From an uncultured Ectothiorhodospiraceae bacterium (GTDB taxonomy: Bacteria > Pseudomonadota > Gammaproteobacteria > S012-40), in NCBI GenBank assembly GCA_945787715.1, contig CALZJE010000015.1, positions 1 through 64,000 of the forward strand: DNA of 64,000 nt, read 5' to 3'. Shown here in pieces: positions 35,997 to 43,665 of this stretch. The position numbers and the translations under genes were made by a program. The notes beneath the pieces were generated by a model. The model saw only the letters and a list, made by a program, of their open reading frames with translations, did no database searches and was not told where the DNA came from. The stretch's first letter is position 1; every line of letters starts with the position of its first letter.

Positions 35997-36632
35997 TTAA
36001 GATTTATTCATAGCTGGTTTACGTGAGTAATGTGGTAATTTTTTAATCAAAAGTACCATAACAATCACAAAGTAAGCAACGTAAAACATATCGATGCCCA
36101 TACCTTTATCAAACCAAGGCTGTTTACGCTCTCTAAAACCACCTTCAACAAAGTTACCTTCGAAGTTAGCAAGGCTGATTCTATCCCCTAGAACATTGTA
36201 GTTATCTAACGGATATTTACCGCCACCAGCTTGAAGCTCTTTAATGCCAGGAGCAATGTTTAGAAGGTCGTCCCAAGCTAATGGATGACGCTCCAAATCA
36301 CCTTTCAAACGAGAATCAGCGGTAGCCATAGCCTGTTGAAAAAGAAAATTAATTTTCTCTTCTCCAGTTGCTAAACGTTGAACTTCAGCTGAATCCATAT
36401 TGGCAACAATCCCTTCATAGATAGCAGCATTAGGACGCTGCCCCCAGATAGGCATAGTTACCAAGAACGCAGTTAAAATAATTAACGCAATCAAGTAAGT
36501 CAAAGGAAGCGGCAAGCGATTATTAGCAGTCCAAAGACCACCATGCTTCTCTTTTTCCCAAAGCTCAAGCGTCTCTTTCTGCTCTTGCTCATCCGACAGA
36601 CAGTATAGCGGTTGGTCAAATTTCCAAGCCAT
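35997..36632 (-). CDS. Two-helix membrane subunit candidate, WGxRP/PWFDxG family
   Basis: 211 residues. Charged cytoplasmic head, helix 1 (about 42-62) ending PIWGQRP, a ~105-residue periplasmic loop, PWFDKG, helix 2 (about 179-197) and a basic tail. Good ribosome site GGGAGGAAG. It lies between ccoO-like and the 48-residue gene, where ccoP normally sits, but has no CxxCH. A role as third subunit replacing CcoP is inferred. It shares motifs with the 140-residue protein at 27687. Confidence 0.8.
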   Translation of the reverse strand: MAWKFDQPLYCLSDEQEQKETLELWEKEKHGGLWTANNRLPLPLTYLIALIILTAFLVTMPIWGQRPNAAIYEGIVANMDSAEVQRLATGEEKINFLFQQAMATADSRLKGDLERHPLAWDDLLNIAPGIKELQAGGGKYPLDNYNVLGDRISLANFEGNFVEGGFRERKQPWFDKGMGIDMFYVAYFVIVMVLLIKKLPHYSRKPAMNKS

Positions 36633-36646
36633 TTAATCTTCCTCCC

Positions 36647-37603
36647 TTATCGCAAGCTTGTTAATACCCAATCCATAAGAGCTCTAACTTCAGAGTCTCT
36701 CGCTGGTTCAGGTACTTCAGGTGGGTAAATAGACTGGCCATTTACATATGCAGTGTAATCTGAACGCCATTTTTTGTAGTCTATAGACTTACCGTTAATA
36801 TCGGTTTTGCCCCATAGATAATCAAAACGCGGCATAATTGAATTAGGCTGCACCAATCTTGGATTAAAAAAGTGCATAGTCATCCATTCTCTAGATGAGT
36901 TACGCGCTGCTACATGCAATAAGTCTGGAGCCTTACGGTCCGAACCAAAGGCAGTAGGCATCTCTCCGTTCATATCACCTAAGAATGGAGGTGCACCGAA
37001 AAACTGCCAATCTTGAGTTTGCTCTGGTAACAAAGTATGACACCACCAGCAACCTTCAGTGATAAAGATAGTTTTACCTTTACCAACATAACGATGATTT
37101 TCATCGCCAGCAGCTTTTAATACTTGTCCAGGTTGCCAACCACTAACAGCGGTTTGATTAACGATATAATCTACTTCTTCACCGTTAAACTCACCTTGTG
37201 CAATAGTGAATACCGCACCATTACTCATATCAGCTTGACCAATCTTACCAGTGTTCAAACTTAACTCCATGACACCAGGGCCAAGAAGCTCATTATGGTT
37301 TACACCAGGTGAAAATTTAATACCAGGCTCATACACATATGCACGAATTGGCGGATCATAAGTCGCACCTGTTTTTGGATCTTTATCCAAAATAACAGTT
37401 ACTGGCTTACCATCACCAATTACCAATGGATCTTCGTAACTGAAACCAATTACACGACCCAGAGACAATTGCTTATCCAATCCTACCCAAGTTGAAACAC
37501 CAGAACGAAAATCGTTCGATGGACCAAGCAAGGTAATACACATCGAGAAGCCAAACATTAATCCGATAGCCGCAGCACCGAATCTATATTGTTGAAAGCC
37601 CAC
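36647..37603 (-). CDS. CcoO-like membrane cytochrome c with large insertion
   Basis: 318 residues; GTG start with GGGAGGAG 8 bases upstream. One N-terminal helix (8-27). The heme c site CWWCH is at C185/C188, whereas in usual CcoO it lies near residue 70. So a ~100-residue periplasmic beta-rich segment (about 40-170: PVTVILDKDPKTGATYDPP, GPGVMELSLNTGK) is inserted. The rest follows CcoO/FixO: FGSDRKAPDLLHVA, HFFNPR and MPRFDYLW, with Met as distal ligand. It probably passes electrons to the CcoN-like subunit. Second gene of its operon. Confidence 0.9.
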   Translation of the reverse strand: MGFQQYRFGAAAIGLMFGFSMCITLLGPSNDFRSGVSTWVGLDKQLSLGRVIGFSYEDPLVIGDGKPVTVILDKDPKTGATYDPPIRAYVYEPGIKFSPGVNHNELLGPGVMELSLNTGKIGQADMSNGAVFTIAQGEFNGEEVDYIVNQTAVSGWQPGQVLKAAGDENHRYVGKGKTIFITEGCWWCHTLLPEQTQDWQFFGAPPFLGDMNGEMPTAFGSDRKAPDLLHVAARNSSREWMTMHFFNPRLVQPNSIMPRFDYLWGKTDINGKSIDYKKWRSDYTAYVNGQSIYPPEVPEPARDSEVRALMDWVLTSLR

Positions 37604-37691
37604 TTGTAATCTCCTCCCTAACTTTTCTGAACCCCTCCGAGGTCATGATCAATCAAACCTCGAAGAAGAGCGGATAGCTTACAATCGATTA

Positions 37692-39101
37692 TTAACGTTC
37701 GTAAGCCAACTCATGTGCGTAACGTCCAGCAGGAACAATAGTACCTTCACGAGCAGTCATCCACATGTTGTATAACCAAATTACATTACCGGTAAACACC
37801 ATAGTACCACCAGCCCATCGTGCGATCATATACGGATGCTCCGCAACAACAACATCGATGTATGGTACTTCGTAGATTTTACCTGCACCTTGGATAAGAC
37901 CAGCAATAGTCATTGAAATCCAGTAAATACAGAAACCGATGATGAAGAACCAATAATGCAAGTTAGCCAAAGTTAGTGAGTAAAGCTTTCTACGAAGTAC
38001 TGATTGCAGACCGAAGTAAACAGCTGCAGCTTCCAAGAAGCTAGACATACCTAACAATGCCAAGTGAGCATGAGCCACGATCCAACCAGTACCATGAACG
38101 TACCAGTTAATAGCGCGAGTTTGTTGGAAGCCACCTTGCATGTTTAGCGGAATTGCTAGAAGAACACCAGTAATAGAGAACTTAGTTTCAATATTCTCTA
38201 CAAACATGCTCCACTTGCCTTTCATAGTTAACAAAATGTTAGCAACGAAAGCTACCGCAGGGATAAGAATCAATACACCTTCTACAGATGCGAAAGATTT
38301 CAACCACTCAGGCAGAGGTGCTGACATCAAGTGATGAGAAGCAGGAGTTGAGTAGAACGCAATGATCGCCCAGAAATGCAAGTGACCAATACGGTGAGAA
38401 TAAAGTGGATTACCAGTTAGCTTAGGAATTGTGTAGTAAGCAATTGCTGCTGCAACTGGCGTAATCCACAAACCCAATACGTTGTGAGCAAACCAGAACG
38501 TCAAGTAAGCTTCTGTCAATCCTGTTAAGTTGAATAGCTCTGGAGAGTTACCCACCAAGAACACAATCATTAACATGAAGATACAAGCACCGAAGAACCA
38601 GTTAGTGATGTAGATACCTTGTGTTCTACGATGAGCTATTGTCATCCAAACGTTTATACCAAGCGGTAGCAATACACCAAAAATAACAACTAAATCGATT
38701 GGCCAGATCAAGTCAGAATATTCACGACCCGCTGTTATGCCCATCCATAATAGAATCAAACCTAAGCTTAGGCCAACATTCCACATGAATACTGTCCAAA
38801 GACCTAGTTTTTCAGACCAGAGCTTGGTATTACCAAGTGCTGGAGTCATATACATCATAGTCATACCAAACGCCATAGAAATCCAACCAAGGATTACTGC
38901 AAGTACATGTACTTGACGCATATGACCAAAAGCAAATAACTCAGTACCGGTTACCCAGTCTGGAAATGCAAGTTTTGCAGCATTAAAGGACCCTAAACCT
39001 GTCCCTACAACAAACCAAAAAATTGATGAAAAGCCAAAAAAGATCGTTGCCGAACCCGCAGGAATTTCGTCATTTTTGGCGAAGAGATATTTCATCAGCA
39101 T
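37692..39101 (-). CDS. CcoN-like catalytic subunit of a divergent C-family heme-copper oxidase
   Basis: 469 residues, twelve helices. Ligands by position: low-spin heme His H65 (RQVHVL), CuB His H206 (FAHNVLGLW), CuB HH H256-H257, and HAH H344/H346 for the hemes. Tyr250 lies six residues before the HH pair, as does the cross-linked Tyr of cbb3 oxidases, so O2 reduction is favoured over NO reduction. The Glu of the cbb3 FEGPMMS segment appears as Gln (MQGGFQQ, Q322). Good GGGAGGTG ribosome site. It is followed by ccoO-like; no CcoP is present. Confidence 0.92.
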   Translation of the reverse strand: MLMKYLFAKNDEIPAGSATIFFGFSSIFWFVVGTGLGSFNAAKLAFPDWVTGTELFAFGHMRQVHVLAVILGWISMAFGMTMMYMTPALGNTKLWSEKLGLWTVFMWNVGLSLGLILLWMGITAGREYSDLIWPIDLVVIFGVLLPLGINVWMTIAHRRTQGIYITNWFFGACIFMLMIVFLVGNSPELFNLTGLTEAYLTFWFAHNVLGLWITPVAAAIAYYTIPKLTGNPLYSHRIGHLHFWAIIAFYSTPASHHLMSAPLPEWLKSFASVEGVLILIPAVAFVANILLTMKGKWSMFVENIETKFSITGVLLAIPLNMQGGFQQTRAINWYVHGTGWIVAHAHLALLGMSSFLEAAAVYFGLQSVLRRKLYSLTLANLHYWFFIIGFCIYWISMTIAGLIQGAGKIYEVPYIDVVVAEHPYMIARWAGGTMVFTGNVIWLYNMWMTAREGTIVPAGRYAHELAYER

Positions 39102-39150
39102 GAAAATTCACCTCCCAGTTTAAATTTAACCCCAGAAAAAGATATAAAAA

Positions 39151-39240
39151 TCATTCTTTCATCTTATTCATTATGTACCAAGAAAACCACATACTCGAGA
39201 ACGCTAACAGTATCCCGCATGCCCCTGCAAATGTAGCCAT
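39151..39240 (-). CDS. Single-helix micro-protein (29 residues) before ccoN-like gene
   Basis: A hydrophobic helix of about 20 residues (ACGILLAFSSMWFSWYIMN) with a basic-acidic end KMKE. A strong ribosome site (AAAGGGGGATAATT before ATG) supports translation. It lies between the 100-residue gene and the CcoN-like gene. It is comparable in size to CcoM and CydX oxidase peptides, but no sequence family is recognised. Confidence 0.7.
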   Translation of the reverse strand: MATFAGACGILLAFSSMWFSWYIMNKMKE

Positions 39241-39268
39241 AATTATCCCCCTTTACATACTAAATGCT

Positions 39269-39571
39269 TTACCAAGCAGTATTGTCGCCTCGAGATTCGA
39301 TTTCGCCGTGTTTACTCATGGCTAGACCTGTAATGATTGCGAAGGCTAAACCAAACACAAGCATCATCCAATCAACGAATCCAGAGAAAGTTGACGGATC
39401 AAAAGCTTCTGCTCCCCAACCACCCCAATTATCATAGGGGCCTCGACCAACAGCACACATAACCGCAGCGCCAAATACGCTGCCATTTCCCATTCCAGTT
39501 GTAAATGCCGCCACAATTAGAACGAAAAATGTCTTACCTAACGTTAATTTATTTTTCATATCTCCCTCCAA
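39269..39571 (-). CDS. Two-helix membrane protein upstream of ccoN-like gene
   Basis: 98 residues from the inner ATG (M3-M5 region: EGDMKNK; starts at 39571 or 39559). A first helix (about 9-40, TFFVLIVAAFTTGMGNGSVFGAAVM), a loop with GRGPYDNWGGWGAEAFDP, then a second helix (about 68-88) and a charged tail. Aromatic-Gly-rich loop is unusual. No family recognised. It begins the ccoN operon, with a likely promoter in 39572-39875. Confidence 0.7.
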   Translation of the reverse strand: MEGDMKNKLTLGKTFFVLIVAAFTTGMGNGSVFGAAVMCAVGRGPYDNWGGWGAEAFDPSTFSGFVDWMMLVFGLAFAIITGLAMSKHGEIESRGDNTAW

Positions 39572-39875
39572 AGCGAGTTAAAACTCACAACCCGAAGCTC
39601 CAATCAAAATAAAATAATTTTGTTTTAAAAGGAACTTACAGAAACCCTGAAATCGTGACATACACACAACATGAGGTCAAGACAAATGTAGAAAAAGTTG
39701 TAGAACACTTGCTTGAAAAATAAACGTAATAATTTAAATTGAAAAAATAAACAAATTCATAACGAGAGGTGAGCAAATTTTAACCCCGAGACTTATTTCT
39801 CATTCACACAAAACACTTCTTTTCAAAAAATATTTTCATTAAGATGTAAAGCCAACTCAAATAAAGAATCTGAAA
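39572..39875. other. Divergent intergenic region, no recognised site
   Basis: Separates the minus-strand ccoN operon from the plus-strand 66-residue gene. AT-rich, likely holding both promoters. I saw no convincing FNR box (TTGAT-N4-ATCAA), palindrome or RNA. Confidence 0.4.
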
Positions 39876-40076
39876 ATGAAAAGAGAAGTGTTTATATATT
39901 TACTAATCGCAACAAGTTCTCTGCTGATGATTTCGTATGTTCCACACATGTTCCTGGATGGACTTGTAAGCGACGAATTGAAATTTAATATTACGGTGGC
40001 TATAACGATATCTTGGGCAATAGGGCTTATAGCATTAGGCGTGGATATCGTTAAAAAAAGAAAAGGGCTTAAATGA
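39876..40076 (+). CDS. Small two-helix membrane protein in oxidase island
   Basis: 66 residues. Helices about 4-28 and 40-58 with a basic tail VKKRKGLK. Initiation site is weak. No family recognised. It is the only plus-strand gene between the two minus-strand groups and its product may work with the oxidase. Confidence 0.65.
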   Translation: MKREVFIYLLIATSSLLMISYVPHMFLDGLVSDELKFNITVAITISWAIGLIALGVDIVKKRKGLK

Positions 40077-40108
40077 TTAAGCCCTGGAAAAAAATAAGAA
40101 ATGACGCT

Positions 40109-40564
40109 TTATTTAAAAATTCTAAGTTGAGCTTTCGAGCCGTCAAATTCAGACTCGTTAGCAAATTGACCCTTATGAAATACATACTGCTGTTTGTTGC
40201 CGCTCAAATCAACACCAGCCAACCCAAAACTCTTGCCAGCAAAATCAGTAAAAAATCGTATATCTTTTACCAGATCCACTTGACTACCACTGCGATGAGT
40301 AACACTCACACCCTTCTTAGATACCGAAAAAGAGACTGGCGCAGAGGGCAGCAACATTAATCGTGTTTTTGCTATACGATTGAATGCAATAAAAAACACA
40401 AATGTAATGAGAAAAACTAACAAATAAACAATGCCCTCATCACCATTAAACCATAGCTTTGAGGCAACAATTGACAACGCTATTAAAGTTGGGATATATA
40501 AAACCAAATCCCAAACAACACCTTTTTTATCTTGTATTAAATCATATTCAGATTTTTGAGCCAT
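40109..40564 (-). CDS. Membrane protein with PH-like C-terminal region
   Basis: 151 residues. Two helices (about 19-40 and 45-65) followed by a ~80-residue beta-rich domain (RLMLLPSAPVSFSVSKKG, then VDLVKDIRFF), the layout of small bacterial PH-like membrane proteins. Function unknown. It follows the thioredoxin-fold lipoprotein by 6 bp and is the last gene of that operon. Confidence 0.68.
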   Translation of the reverse strand: MAQKSEYDLIQDKKGVVWDLVLYIPTLIALSIVASKLWFNGDEGIVYLLVFLITFVFFIAFNRIAKTRLMLLPSAPVSFSVSKKGVSVTHRSGSQVDLVKDIRFFTDFAGKSFGLAGVDLSGNKQQYVFHKGQFANESEFDGSKAQLRIFK

Positions 40565-40570
40565 TAATAC

Positions 40571-41098
40571 CTAACCCTTTTGCTGCCCAACTATTCGCCC
40601 AAGATGATGATCCAACTCGCCGTAAAGAAGGCGACCGGCCTGCTTCCACTGCACCATCCCTTCCTTGTCAACTATAAAAGTCCAAGGGTCGCCTCTCACT
40701 TGAAATGCAATAAAAGCTTGTGGATTCTTGTATTGATCCATATGTAGGAACACCACATCTTCATCATACTTAGAAAGCATGGCCTTTAGCATTTGCAACT
40801 GCTTATCACAGACCGTGCAATGACCAGGTGTGGCAAACTCAACCAATACTGTTTTATCCAGCGCCAAGGCTTCGTCAATAGAATACTGATACATTCTTTC
40901 ATCTGGATAACGATAGGTGGTAAGCCGTGACATATCGCCATCTACATCTTTCAATGTAGAAGTCTTTACCGAAGGAGCCGCTTCCCCAACCTGCAATTTC
41001 CCTTCTGGAGCCTCCATACCGCAGCCACCGAAGAACAGGGCAGTAAACGCTGCTAAACCAGCCAGCACAGCAATAACAGAAGATAAACTATTTCTCAT
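40571..41098 (-). CDS. Thioredoxin-fold lipoprotein
   Basis: About 175 residues from ATG at 41098, which overlaps the stop of the CcoN-fragment gene by 11 bp; the longer frame back to 41176 is a shadow. Lipobox FGGC (C26) after a signal helix. Redox motif CTVC (C94/C97) inside a thioredoxin fold (VLVEFATPGHCTVCDKQ), then AFQVRGDPWTFIVDKEG with the cis-Pro-like segment. Likely a periplasmic thiol reductant for heme c or copper-site assembly in this island. Confidence 0.82.
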   Translation of the reverse strand: MRNSLSSVIAVLAGLAAFTALFFGGCGMEAPEGKLQVGEAAPSVKTSTLKDVDGDMSRLTTYRYPDERMYQYSIDEALALDKTVLVEFATPGHCTVCDKQLQMLKAMLSKYDEDVVFLHMDQYKNPQAFIAFQVRGDPWTFIVDKEGMVQWKQAGRLLYGELDHHLGRIVGQQKG

Positions 41099-41627
41099 AA
41101 CCCTTCTCCCAACCCTTGCAGGTATGAAATAAATTATATGCCCAAATGCAATTCGCCAAAAGAACCAATGTGCCAAATATACCCATAGTTGCCAATAACG
41201 GCTTTACAATCAATTCTACCTCTGCAGGTGATGAATGAACACTTGCCATCCCCCCCATAACACCAGCCATGACAAAAAACACTACCATGCCTATCAAGCC
41301 TATATTGTGTATCCAGAAATGAACGATAACTAAACGCAAGCTGTAAATTGGGCGATTAACCAGACGGGGAATAACATAGTAAACCGCACCAAATATTGCC
41401 ATCTCCACCCAGCCCAACAGATTTATGTGAGTATGCCCACGTACAATCAAATCTCCGTGTAGGCGATGATCAACAAAATGCCTAAGCTCAGAAATGCCAC
41501 CCATTACCGCGCCCCAAGAAAAGCCAATCAGGCTATAAATAATGCAGGCATAAATAAACCATAAAGTATATTTTCGATAAACAAGTTCTTTTTCATGACA
41601 CCATGTCTCATTCAAGTTAGCACTCAT
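41088..41627 (-). CDS. Stand-alone C-terminal half of a CcoN-type subunit
   Basis: 179 residues with about four to five helices. The segment RGHTHINLLGWVEMAIFG with YYVIPRLVNRPIYSLRL corresponds to helices X-XII of CcoN, including the H-x-H pair (H65/H67). The N-terminal two-thirds of CcoN, with the CuB histidines and Tyr, is missing, so this cannot be a catalytic subunit. It could bind heme b and serve as an electron-transfer or regulatory subunit. It lies directly after a membrane cytochrome c gene and overlaps it by one base. Confidence 0.85.
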   Translation of the reverse strand: MSANLNETWCHEKELVYRKYTLWFIYACIIYSLIGFSWGAVMGGISELRHFVDHRLHGDLIVRGHTHINLLGWVEMAIFGAVYYVIPRLVNRPIYSLRLVIVHFWIHNIGLIGMVVFFVMAGVMGGMASVHSSPAEVELIVKPLLATMGIFGTLVLLANCIWAYNLFHTCKGWEKGYEK

Positions 41628-42232
41628 TACCTCCCTACCTCTTGCTCTTCAGAGACTTGCTCTTCTTCAGGCTTAATTCTATCGCGAATATCGGTATACT
41701 TCTCTGACCATTCTTTCGGCGCCCACGCTTTCACCATTCCATCGATAAATACAGAATGCTCAGGGGGGGGAGCGGGTGCTACAGATGATCCCGCATCTGC
41801 ACGTAGCTCAGACAAAAATATTGCAATAAGCCTTCTATCTTCTTTAGACATTCTCATGGCATATGAAGCCTCCTTTGGAGGAAGACCATGATCAAGAGTT
41901 TCGTGACCATAAGTTGCTTCAGGATTAATCAAAAACGCCTCTATCCATTCCAACGATCTTTTCGAACCTATACCATCTAAAATTAACCCCATGCTTGTCC
42001 CCATGCGTAACGCTCTATGACATGAGTTACATCTTGCTTTTTGATAGATCGAAGACCCTTTTTTTCCTTCTTCACTGAAATCAAAATGAGTTGTTTGCTT
42101 GAACATAGGTTCATCAGCGTTTAGACGAACTGTCTCTAATACTGCGTATGCAACCATAGCCAACAAAAAGAAAACTCCAAAAATAATAAGTAGAATCTTT
42201 TCACCCGGCTTAAGCTGTTGAGATCTTTTCAT
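41627..42232 (-). CDS. Membrane-anchored monoheme cytochrome c
   Basis: 201 residues. Basic start, anchor helix (about 13-32), heme c site CNSCH at C68/C71/H72, Met-rich segment AMRMSKEDRR, and a Pro/Glu-rich C-terminal tail (last ~50 residues). It parallels the cytochrome at 34601-35077. First gene of an operon leading into the CcoN-fragment and thioredoxin-fold lipoprotein, an arrangement suggesting electron transfer from this heme to the b-heme fragment. Confidence 0.88.
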   Translation of the reverse strand: MKRSQQLKPGEKILLIIFGVFFLLAMVAYAVLETVRLNADEPMFKQTTHFDFSEEGKKGSSIYQKARCNSCHRALRMGTSMGLILDGIGSKRSLEWIEAFLINPEATYGHETLDHGLPPKEASYAMRMSKEDRRLIAIFLSELRADAGSSVAPAPPPEHSVFIDGMVKAWAPKEWSEKYTDIRDRIKPEEEQVSEEQEVGR

Positions 42233-42310
42233 GCATCACCAAACCTTTAAAAAAACTGAGATTTGATTATACATAATAATAATTTATTAAAAAGATCGGG
42301 AATAAAAAAA

Positions 42311-42328
42311 GGCGGATATAAATCCGCC
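42311..42328 (-). terminator. Rho-independent terminator after the diheme cytochrome gene
   Basis: GGCGGAT-ATAA-ATCCGCC with flanking A/T tracts, 30 bp after the stop at 42358. It separates the cytochrome c4-like gene from the monoheme cytochrome operon. Confidence 0.88.
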
Positions 42329-42357
42329 TTTTCTATTTTACTTCACTTAACAACCAA

Positions 42358-43119
42358 TTAATGGTCGTAAGGAGTGTAGTAGTTGCTGTCCGAGTAATCA
42401 GAAGCATTTGTCAAATATGCTGCAGCATTTTTGATATCTTCATCAGACATATTGCGAGCAATAACTTGCATTTGACTCATTGGGTCATTGGTACGAGTAC
42501 CATCTCTCCATGCTTTCAATTGATTAACCAGGTAAACATAACGCTGACCACCGATACGAGGATAAATAGGTGGTGCACCACGACCATTATAGCCATGGCA
42601 AGAGCGACATGCAGCGACAGGTTTTGCTCTGTTGCCTTGCCCCCATTCTACCAAGCTTTTACCCTTGTGACTCAAGCCAACTTCAACACCGTTAGCCGCT
42701 AACTCTTTTAGATCTGAACCAGCAAATGCCATTTTCCCCATAGCACCAGGCTTAATCGATTCAAGATATGTAGAAACGTCTGTACGATCCTGCGCACTCA
42801 AACCTTTAGCATTATCATTCATGACAAACATAGTAGAATCTTTACGTTTGTCGGTTGCGTAGTCTTCAAGCTGCTTTCTTAAGAACACAGCGTATTGACC
42901 CGCGATACGAGGAGTGCCCATATTGTCGTCGCCCATGCCATCACTACCGTGACATGAACCACACGCAGGAACAGATCCCTTACCATTTTCAAAAATGGCT
43001 TTGCCATTGGCAATATTGCCTTTACCTTTTGGATACATCGCGCTTGAAAAAGCAATTGACGGTACAACCACGCCAATTACTAAAGCAGCCGTAGATACGG
43101 CAGAAATAAAACGTCGCAT
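42358..43119 (-). CDS. Diheme cytochrome c, c4-like
   Basis: 253 residues. Signal peptide to about 25, then two class I cytochrome c domains: CGSCHGSDGMGDDNMGTPRIAGQ (C53/C56) and CRSCHGYNGRGAPPIYPRIGGQ (C171/C174), each followed by the YLxxQLxxxR helix of cytochromes c4. This soluble periplasmic protein commonly donates electrons to cbb3-type oxidases. Single gene between a terminator and a 32-residue frame upstream. Confidence 0.94.
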   Translation of the reverse strand: MRRFISAVSTAALVIGVVVPSIAFSSAMYPKGKGNIANGKAIFENGKGSVPACGSCHGSDGMGDDNMGTPRIAGQYAVFLRKQLEDYATDKRKDSTMFVMNDNAKGLSAQDRTDVSTYLESIKPGAMGKMAFAGSDLKELAANGVEVGLSHKGKSLVEWGQGNRAKPVAACRSCHGYNGRGAPPIYPRIGGQRYVYLVNQLKAWRDGTRTNDPMSQMQVIARNMSDEDIKNAAAYLTNASDYSDSNYYTPYDH

Positions 43120-43233
43120 ATTAAGAAGCCCTCCCAGTTATAGCCTCCCAGACCCCAATCACCCTGACAACCAAATATTGTTAATACTTTAAATTAAGCA
43201 TAACAATTAGCCAGAGCACTCATTTGATAAATA

Positions 43234-43332
43234 TCAAGAATTAAGTTTAAGCATCATCCACGCAAGAACGAACGTGGAAAAAAACCAAATAACATATATT
43301 AACGCTACTGATGAAGTATCTAACACGGCCAT
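43234..43332 (-). CDS. Possible single-helix micro-protein (32 residues)
   Basis: One hydrophobic helix (about 8-28) and a short LKLNS end. A GAGGGAG stretch lies immediately before ATG; an in-frame GTG two codons later has better spacing. It lies about 115 bp upstream of the c4-like cytochrome gene, in the same direction. Expression is unproven but coding, strand and size match the other micro-proteins in the island. Confidence 0.5.
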   Translation of the reverse strand: MAVLDTSSVALIYVIWFFSTFVLAWMMLKLNS

Positions 43333-43665
43333 CTCCCTCTTTGTTGTTTAAAAAAAGCCGACGAAAAAAGCGGGTGATTTACATCCACCACTTAACTAGT
43401 TATTCAACCATTAATAAAAAAAACTGTCAACTTGTAATCAAGTTTTTCGACATTAATTCTAACTAACTGTTTAAGAGATTGGAATAGCAACTTTGCAATT
43501 AATGTCACTCATTCATAAAATATCAAACTATTGTTAAGCTGAAACAAAACAAAGGTTGATTAAAAATGACTCAACGTTCTTTTTTTTCAATCAAAGCTTG
43601 AAATAAACACAGTAGATATACAGAATCAACCACTCTAAAAAATACACAGAATAGATACTTAAATT
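43333..43665. other. Intergenic region, nothing recognised
   Basis: AT-rich divergent region between the oxidase island and the polytopic membrane protein gene; presumably holds promoters in both directions. No repeat or RNA noticed. Confidence 0.4.

Noticed and set aside
39572-39875. FNR-type site for oxygen control of the oxidase operon
   Set aside because: No TTGAT-N4-ATCAA sequence could be found in this region by eye.
41099-41176. Upstream extension of the thioredoxin-fold lipoprotein
   Set aside because: The extra 26 codons lie within the CcoN-fragment gene. The inner ATG at 41098 gives a proper lipoprotein signal and stop-start overlap.
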